Shown here: positions 57,553 to 64,000 of the stretch, piece by piece
Layout of the letters: each line of letters starts with the position of its first letter
How positions within the stretch are numbered: the first letter of the stretch is position 1
Assembly: GCA_963978545.1 (NCBI GenBank)
Contig: OZ021723.1
Location: 10,356,093 to 10,420,092 of the forward strand
Source of the DNA: Linyphia triangularis
Lineage: Eukaryota > Arthropoda > Arachnida > Araneae > Linyphiidae
Reading direction: 5' to 3'
DNA: 64,000 nucleotides
Notes under the pieces: generated by a model
The model's input: only the letters and a program-made list of their open reading frames with translations
What the model was told of the DNA's origin: nothing
The model's database searches: none
Program-made: the position numbers and the translations under genes

Positions 57553-57866
57553 GAAGTTTTACCCAAAAACTAACTGTAAAATTAGTGGTGAAGTAGTATC
57601 ATTCTGTGAAACATAATGGACTCAGGATACGGCACTTAATGATTAATGATTGTAATTTTAGAAAAAAAACTAATTTTGTTTTAATTACAATAATTTAATT
57701 TATGTATTCTGGTATTGTATTTCTTGCAGATATGTGGGTAATTCTGACCAAAAAAAGCAGAACTTTAATATAAAACTAACAAAAGACGGTTAAAATGTGT
57801 TATACGTCTCCCCCTTAAGCGACTTTGCAAAATGCCGCCAAGTTGAATTGACACTACTACTGTATT

Positions 57867-58697
57867 CAGGGTTTCCGCGCATATGGAAAGTCAGGAAATA
57901 TCGTGAAAGTCATGAATTTGGACATTGGGTAAATTTTGTCATGGAAAGTCATGGTTTTGAGCAAAAAAATTACCATAAGTCATGGGTATACAGTGAATTT
58001 CATGGATTTTTAAACATTTTACGAAAAATCACGTAACTGTGATATCACAACGCCATTACCTCTATTTAGCTTTTCGAAAATTCATCCATGTTTTTTTTTT
58101 TAGTTCAAGTTTTGACGGAAACAACGGTCCCAGTTAAAAATCGCGACCAATGAATACATTTTTGAACTCCAAATTTATGACATCATACGAGTAAGGTCTC
58201 ATAGGTGAAAATAAATAAATTATTATTTCATAAAATGGGGAGAATTGAAATGAACAGTTTTGGGTAAGCTTGTGCTTACATTTTTAAAATTTGTTTTTCC
58301 GTCTTCTTTCTGTTTTGAATTGTAAATATCAAAACATTTGATTTTTGATGATATAATTTATTATTATTGCCTTATTCTTTCTTCAAATACTTCTTAATTA
58401 TTAAAGATTGATTAGAAGTTTTAACACTGAAATATCAAAGATTGGAAAATTATTTTTCCCTTTTTCTTCTGATTTGGAAGCTACTGAAATAAGTTTTTTT
58501 TTTACCTAATTTAAAATAAAAATTTATAAAAGTAATTTTATGGTACATTGATTTACTTACTATGTTCGTGTTAGCAAAATTTATATAGGTTATTATTATT
58601 ATTATTTTGTGATTTGATTTCTTGAGTCATGGAAAATTATTTGCTTCAGTCTTGAAAAGTCATTGATTGGAGACATTGTATTTTGACAAAAACCCTG
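57867..58697. mobile_element. hAT-like element N (831 bp)
   Basis: CAGGGTTTCCGCGC ... AAAACCCTG with a 6-bp flanking repeat TGTATT (57861-57866, 58698-58703). Subterminal ATGGAAAGTCA/AAAGTCATTG blocks. No transposase. Confidence 0.6.
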
Positions 58698-58703
58698 TGT
58701 ATT

Positions 58704-59318
58704 GAACTACAGGTTTGCCAAAATGGATGTCAAATTGTAATGGAACCATATAGGCGCCTGGTTACCATACTTGGCGTAAAATCGCCTAGAAAAGGGGGAG
58801 GCGTATAACGCATTTTAACGCAAAAGACGCCAATTTTTCTAAAAATTCCAAAAAACAAATGTACACAATTATACTATGCAGACAAACCTTTGAATATAAT
58901 TGCACACAATTTTCTAACTTTTTAAGCTGCATTCAAAATACTGATATTTCAGTCTAAAAAAAGCTGAAATTAGTGTTTCCGCTGAACTGTACCATGCCTG
59001 TAATACTTAGAAACGACTCGAGTTGAGTTTATTTGGAAAGGAAACTCGCGCAATATCGACAGAGATCAGTATTTAGGAAACAAACAACCAATAAAAGCCA
59101 CTTAAAAATTAAAATAAATAAATAAATTATTTCCTATAAATATTACAAACGACAGTAGTAATTCAGCAGTATCTTAACCCCAAACATTCATCAAGATCAG
59201 GACTTCCCTTACAAGGGCGCATTTCAACCTATTAACCCTTGGTTAAGCGCGGGACTTTTTGTCTCGCGGTTAGCTGCGTGGGGGACAAATGCATACCATT
59301 CAATTCGTGATCAAACTG
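58704..59318. other. No recognised feature
   Basis: AT-rich spacer, then a more balanced stretch (59200-59300) without recognised coding or repeat. Confidence 0.45.
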
Positions 59319-59440
59319 AAGCTTGGCGTCCACTATCGCTGAGCAGAGCAGATTAGAGCGGAATTGGATTAGAGCCAATTACAAGGCTGGATCCATTCCG
59401 CTCTAATCTGCTCTGCTCAGCGATTGTGGACGCCAAGCTT
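59319..59440. repeat. 122-bp strong hairpin
   Basis: AAGCTTGGCGTCCACTATCG ... AGCAGATTAGAGCGGA and its inverted copy ending GTGGACGCCAAGCTT; arms of about 44 bp with one or two mismatches around a loop of about 33 nt. Probably a tiny MITE. Confidence 0.75.
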
Positions 59441-60053
59441 AAGTGGGAATTTCAAGTAAAAACACAACGTTTTTGAACAGAATAAAGTAAAAATTATTAT
59501 TATTTTTAAATAACTTGGGAAAAAAAAAAAAACATGAAAGAAAGCATTGGTGATCATTGACTGCCATCTATTGAAAAATTGATTTTGTGGTGGACATTTG
59601 CCAACCACGTGACTAACCAAGTGTTCTAGGCTGAGGGAGGTGGTGATTCCAAAGAAATAAAACTGGCTCGTGTTCCCTTAGTGATTTAGTTCCTCCCTCA
59701 CTTAGAGGTTCGGTACATTTAAGCACCTGAATTCCAAAGAAATAGGACAGAGGACATGTAACTTAACAAAAGCATTTATTTTAGATAACATTCATTAACT
59801 AGCAGGTTGACATAATATTTAAGTAAGTTTAGAAATTAAGTCTGGCGGAGAGATGGGTAAATTGCAGGTTTACAGAAAAGGGACTTACCCCAACTTCTTT
59901 TAGGCAGTTTGGCTTTCTGTGCCTTTTCTGATGCACCTTCTGAGTAGGTGGGTGGCAGGGAAGAAGGTGGTGGATTTTTGTTCAGGCTTTACTCGACAAA
60001 AACTCGCCAACAAGTCTGATTGGCTAAAACCCAAAAACTAGCTCTCTCTAATC
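59441..60053. other. No recognised feature
   Basis: Mixed-composition intron; no exon of the alpha-arrestin gene recognised. The last 8 bases are the target duplication of the next element. Confidence 0.4.
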
Positions 60054-60382
60054 CAGTGATTCTCAACCACTGTGCAGCGGCACTTTTGTGTGCCGCCAAA
60101 TTCTTAAAGTATGCCGCCAAATTTTAGAAGTGTGTATTTGTAATTAATCCCTTAATAAACGTACTGTTGTTTTTGTAGTACATATTATATTATTTTATTT
60201 TACATTCCAAATTATTATCATAAACCATTTTGCACAGTGTATAATAGGTGTATTACAGTGTATTGTAGGTAGGTAAAGTAAACAACTTTTAAACTTATCT
60301 TTTTCTTTGTGTGCCGCCAAATTTTGAAATCGTTAAAAGTGTGCCGCGACAAAAAAAAAAAAAAAAAGGTTGAGAATCACTG
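60054..60382. mobile_element. hAT MITE W (329 bp)
   Basis: CAGTGATTCTCAACC ... GGTTGAGAATCACTG with a perfect 8-bp duplication CTCTAATC (60046-60053, 60383-60390). Subterminal TGTGCCGCCAAATT repeats. These termini are very similar to those of widespread hAT MITEs (MER5-like) in other animals. Confidence 0.92.
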
Positions 60383-60530
60383 CTCTAATCCAATCAATTT
60401 AACTATAAACCCCTTTTTCAGTTGCTAAGAGAGGAGTGCGACCGAAGGTCGAGGGAATGACTCATTTCCGCCACTTGGTGGGAGGAAGTCCCTATTATAA
60501 AAATTACCATCTCTTGAACCCCTAAGGGTT

Positions 60531-61229
60531 CTTCTTCTTCTTCTTATCAAGGACTATGGGGACTAAGGCACCTCTGCTTAAGCATTTTGTACCAACCCCA
60601 TATCCCGTACAGATCGGTAGTGGGCAGTACTGCACAGGATGTAAGCGCACACTCGCAAGAGGGAGTGCACAAGTCTACCTATAGCCGCCGAAGAGTTCAT
60701 TTCTATCCGGTAGATGGCAGCTCTACCGACCGTATGTGGAACTTCTTAATTTAGAGGCAATACCAAGCAGAAGACTCCACCAGAAGACTTGGCTTTGCCC
60801 CCCCCCAGAGGTATTGATTTGTATGGGAACTTGGAGGACTTTGCGACCATGACCGATTTAACGTGCTCCAGTCACCATTAGCGAACACGGCGGTCTTTAG
60901 TCGGTCCCAGGCCCGAACTCGCAACCTCAGGGCTCGCAACCTTCTATACTAAACTTCAACTTAACTAGACATCACTTAGACGGTAGATCGTCACAGTGCT
61001 CGTAGGTATTTAATCCATTTTGGCAGCGTCAAAGCATAATGTTTGCCAAACCACAACCCTGTAGAGAACAAAAGGCTATAAGGTTAGGCGAGAATTATGT
61101 CTTCACTCCACCAAAATGGATTAAATACGTATGAGCACTGTGAAACTCTATCGTCTAAGTGATGTCTAGTTAAGTTGAAGTTTAGTATAGTTGAGAGAAC
61201 GATACTCTCCCGACTGGGCTACGCGGCCC
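60531..61229 (-). mobile_element. tRNA-derived SINE family 3, interrupted by a MITE
   Basis: Minus-strand SINE: head at the right (GGCCGCGTAGCCCAGTCGGG, A-box-like; GGTTGCGAGTTCGGGCC, B-box-like) and an (AAG)n tail at the left (CTTCTTCTTCTT at 60531). Flanked by a 13-bp duplication ACCCCTAAGGGTT (60518-60530, 61230-61242). Family A MITE 60945-61189 splits it between the A and B boxes. It lies in the alpha-arrestin intron, 114 bp from the splice donor. Confidence 0.85.
60945..61189. mobile_element. Palindromic TA-target MITE, family A, copy 5
   Basis: TATACTAAACTTCAACTTAA ... GTTTAGTATA, 245 bp, inserted in the SINE's tRNA-like head. Confidence 0.9.
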
Positions 61230-61355
61230 ACCCCTAAGGGTTTCTTGCGCATCAAAAGGTGTTGTGATATCTTACAACACCAAGGGTTAAACCACTTTCG
61301 CTACAACTTCCTAGAAAACTGGTTAAAAAAAAAAGGGGGGGGGGAGTTCTCTTAC

Positions 61356-61538
61356 TTCTGTGAGTATGGCCTTTGTCTTCTTGATGGTGACTCTGCTTCC
61401 GTTGTCGATTGTCGCGAAGAGACAGATGCTCTCACCAGGGACGTATCCTCCTCTGTCCAACCTCACTCGACAGGACACGGGACCGGAATTGAGGCACGGA
61501 ATTCCGAGGATGTCCTCGATCTCGCAGTGGAAGGGTTG
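61356..61538 (-). CDS. Alpha-arrestin (arrestin domain-containing), internal exon
   Basis: Minus-strand exon of 61 codons in phase 0. The acceptor follows a long pyrimidine tract (CTTCTTCTTCTTCTAG ending at 61539); the donor GTAAGAG is at 61355-61349. It codes QPFHCEIEDILGIPCLNSGP, VSCRVRLDRGGYVPGESICL and FATIDNGSRVTIKKTKAILTE. The RGGYVPGE and IDNGSR-x-x-I-x-K-x-KAxL motifs mark the start of the arrestin C-terminal domain (Arrestin_C) of ARRDC proteins. The upstream arrestin N-domain exons are not in the window. It joins 40129-40314 across a 21-kb intron. GC-rich like the other exons. Confidence 0.93.
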
Positions 61539-61670
61539 CTAGAAGAAGAAGAAGGAGGGGATACAACTTAACTCGAACCGAATTTGAAATAGCATTGATT
61601 CAGACCACTGACGTATAACTATTATTTCTGGATGGCTTATAGGTGGTTTCTGCTCAGCAAGCAGATGAAC

Positions 61671-62521
61671 CATAGACTTATTATTATCGATAGACTGCGC
61701 GTTCCCACTTCAATCACACAACGAGAATGAAACCAAAATGAATCACGTGAGTAGGGACTTTTTGGGAGCAGGGTTGCAGATTTGGCGGGTTTCTCCTCAC
61801 TCAGGCTACAAAGATCTTTCTCCTTCGTCTATCAGTCACGTGGTTTTTAATTTGGTTACACGAGGTTACTCTAAACATGCCAGGGTTCCTACTCAAATCA
61901 CAGAATGAAAATCAATGACTTTTCAATGACTTTTAAGGACCTATATAATGTTTTTAAGGACCTTTCCAAAATTTGTTTTCAGGCATCATGTCTGTATTTA
62001 AATTTTTAATAAAGTATATTCTATCAAAAAAGTTACAAGTTGGTGGATGCGTAATACAAACATGTCGTAAAATTTCTATAAGGTGCAGATAAGTGGCGGT
62101 CATAAGGGAATACCAAGTCCGAGTTGTATTTTTTATGAATTTTGCAGTTGGACAACATCTGCAAAAATTAAGGACCTCTAAGCATTTTAGAGGACTTTTA
62201 AGGACCTCTAAGCATTTTCAAGCCCTTTCAAGGCCTTGAAAACAAGTTCAAAAATATTAAGCACTTTTAATGACTTCCAATGACCGTGGGAACCCTCCAT
62301 GCGGTCTAGCAACCAACAATTTAACATACAAGACAACTACGTCGTAAAATTAATCCTTTATCTAATAATCTTATTATCCTTTATCGCCTGAGTGAGGAGA
62401 AACCCGCCAAATCTGCAACCCTGCTCCCAAAAAGTCCCTACTCATGTGGTTCATTTTGGTTTCATTCTCGTTGTATGATTGAAGTGGGAACGCGCAGTCC
62501 ATTGATAATAATAAGTCTATG
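61671..62521. mobile_element. Foldback hAT-type MITE, family F, copy 2, split by family E
   Basis: CATAGACTTATTATTATCGA ... AATAATAAGTCTATG, flanked by AGATGAAC/AGATGAAT (7 of 8). Matches 20162-20461 with a hAT-like MITE (61881-62297) inserted near the centre. Confidence 0.85.
61881..62297. mobile_element. hAT-like MITE, family E, copy 3
   Basis: CAGGGTTCCTACTC ... CCGTGGGAACCCTC with 5-bp duplication CATGC (61876-61880, 62298-62302). Nested in family F copy 2. Confidence 0.85.
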
Positions 62522-62589
62522 AGATGAATCCAATGGACAATTCCCGCCTTTTTTTTTTCAAATATAATTTTAGATCTGAAATAACTTGA

Positions 62590-62905
62590 CTTGAAACGCA
62601 GCAGCGGAAACCAGTTTTGCAAGATTCTCGTAAATCGCGCCAACCAGCACGGAATATGGCAATTGTCTACAAAAAACTCACACCAACTGTTTGGCAGAAA
62701 CTTCACGATAACCATGAAAACGGAAGGGATCTCTTGACGTCACAGCTATAACGTAGCGTTTTAATAGGAAAGCTATCCGACGAGGGCTTTCGGGCATTTT
62801 TTTTCTTAATATTTAAGTAACTAATCTTTTTTTTTAAAGAACTTTTGTTTGAATATTTGGAATCGGAAAGAAATTCTTCATAAAAAGAAGCTAAATTCAA
62901 TCGTT
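62590..62905. repeat. Dispersed repeat M, copy 2
   Basis: Collinear with 46190-46500: GCAGCAGCGGAAACCAGTTT, AAATCGCGCCAACC, CTCTTGACGTCACAG. The open minus frame across it is fortuitous. Confidence 0.6.
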
Positions 62906-63064
62906 TTTTAACAATTACTGAAAAACATGATTTTTTCAATGGCAGCTACCTAACGCGCATATGCGACTTTAACGAAAACCTGAATGGTAGGTCCTTGGGC
63001 CATCAACAACCTGCACACCAAATTTGAACATCGTAGGTCAATTTGCTCGGGAATTATGCTGACA

Positions 63065-63107
<43 letters not shown>

Positions 63108-63165
63108 CACACACACATTTTTTTGTCGATTACTTTTTTGAAATCAGGACGTTCCAAAACGTCAG
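62906..63165 (-). repeat. Repeat D fragment with CA microsatellite
   Basis: CTGAAAAACATGATTTTTTC ... CACCAAATTTGAACATCGTA ... GACGTTCCAAAACGTC corresponds to the middle of repeat D on the minus strand; (CA)n at 63066-63117. Confidence 0.65.
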
Positions 63166-63530
63166 TTTTTGAATAGAAGACTGTTTCATACGTAAAATTT
63201 CAAAGGTACGGAGTTTAATTCCAAGAGCGAATCTTATTTTATTATTTCTCTTTTTGCCATGGCTTTTGTTGCAACATCAATTTGTGCCATCGACGATGTA
63301 TTTATTGCCACTGACAAGTTTGAATCATAGCGAAAGAAATAACGTTTATTCAGATACATGAAAGAAATTGTTTTTGGTTTGTATAGCAATTTACTGGACC
63401 AATCAGCTGGAGATTTCGTGGGCCTCTTCGGCCAAATAGAGTTCGACCAAACGATAATAAAATTCTATAGGCCTCCTCCGATTTTGTCCGCCATCGACAA
63501 ACTCACAAAATCGAATTTTATACAAAGCAT
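63166..63530. other. No recognised feature
   Basis: Mixed-composition DNA. A minus frame ends RPIEFYYRLVELYLAEEAHE near 63403-63530 but no family is recognised and no splice context supports an exon. Confidence 0.35.
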
Positions 63531-63534
63531 TTGA

Positions 63535-64000
63535 TATACTAAACTTTACCATATAATCATTACTATATATACCCATTACTATATCATTACTATACACATT
63601 ACTATATATACTATATACTACACTTTACCATATAATTATTACTATATATACCCATTACTATACCATTACTATATATACTATATACTACACTTTACCATAT
63701 AATCATTACTATATATACCCATTACTATACCATTACTATACACATTACTATATATACTATATACTACACTTTACCATATAATCATTACTATATATACCCA
63801 TTACTATACCATTACTATACACATTACTATATATACTATATACTACACTTTACCATATAATCATTACTATATATACCCATTACTATACACATTACTATAT
63901 ATACTATATACTACACTTTACCATATAATCATTACTATATATACCCATTACTATACATTACTATATATACTATATACTACACTTTACCATATAATCATTA
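63535..64000. repeat. AT-rich tandem array at right edge
   Basis: Units of about 65-80 bp anchored by ACTTTACCATATAATCATTA (near 63543, 63620, 63688, 63768, 63848, 63913, 63980), with ACTATATATACCCATTACTA and variable numbers of ACTATACACATT sub-blocks. The array continues past the window edge. Confidence 0.92.

Noticed and set aside
62374..62715. 113-codon minus-strand ORF as an upstream alpha-arrestin exon
   Set aside because: It overlaps repeat M and the end of a MITE, shares sequence with 46190-46500 and has no arrestin N-domain motif.
63535..64000. Regularly spaced repeats considered as a CRISPR-like array
   Set aside because: Spacers are themselves repetitive and AT-rich, in a eukaryotic intron context; a simple satellite.

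Overview
This is eukaryotic, AT-rich, intron- and transposon-dominated DNA. Two protein-coding genes are visible, both on the minus strand, with phase-0 exons, GT/AG introns and introns of 1.9 to 21 kb. The repeat mix (hAT, pogo/Tigger, TA-target MITEs, TTAA-flanked elements, Helitron/Helentron, Ty3/gypsy and copia remnants, tRNA-derived SINEs) fits an arthropod. A chelicerate is my guess, but nothing here proves it. No bacterial, CRISPR or operon-like features were seen.

Left end (1-9.2 kb): the 5' part of a VPS13B orthologue (bridge-like lipid transfer protein). Its start codon is at 5025-5023; exons 4939-5025, 2081-2587 and 1-165 are recognised, and the gene runs off the left edge. The introns hold a Tigger-like element with a copia fragment inside it, a 5'-truncated SINE and a short hAT-like element. 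A candidate promoter (NRF1-, CRE- and ETS-like motifs) lies near 8.87-9.15 kb, and an unassigned 79-codon ORF at 7141-7380.

Middle (9.2-33 kb): no host gene recognised. It holds five 240-250 bp palindromic TA-target MITEs (one inserted in another; a sixth lies at 61 kb), a Ty3/gypsy element with 5-bp target duplication but a rearranged hairpin-like 5' LTR, a hAT element with a long poly-T run, a 19-bp-unit minisatellite at 22.2-23.7 kb, four full-length tRNA-derived SINEs, three solo LTRs and a TTAA-flanked element.

Right half (33-64 kb): the 3' part of an alpha-arrestin (arrestin domain-containing) gene, with exons 61356-61538, 40129-40314 and terminal exon 35129-35302; its N-terminal exons lie beyond the right edge. 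Its 21-kb and 4.8-kb introns and flanks are filled with a clustered family of ~665-bp foldback elements. One of these is split by a ~2.6-kb near-perfect palindrome (42391-44983). Several hAT elements with perfect 8-bp duplications, a Helentron and a Helitron nested in two copies of one hAT family, a solo LTR nested in a dispersed repeat, and AT-rich tandem repeats make up the rest. The window ends in a tandem array of 65-80 bp units.

The genes do not form a functional system together. The interest lies in transposon architecture: the large palindrome, the hairpin LTR, nested insertions that give relative ages, and coding exons surviving between transposons.
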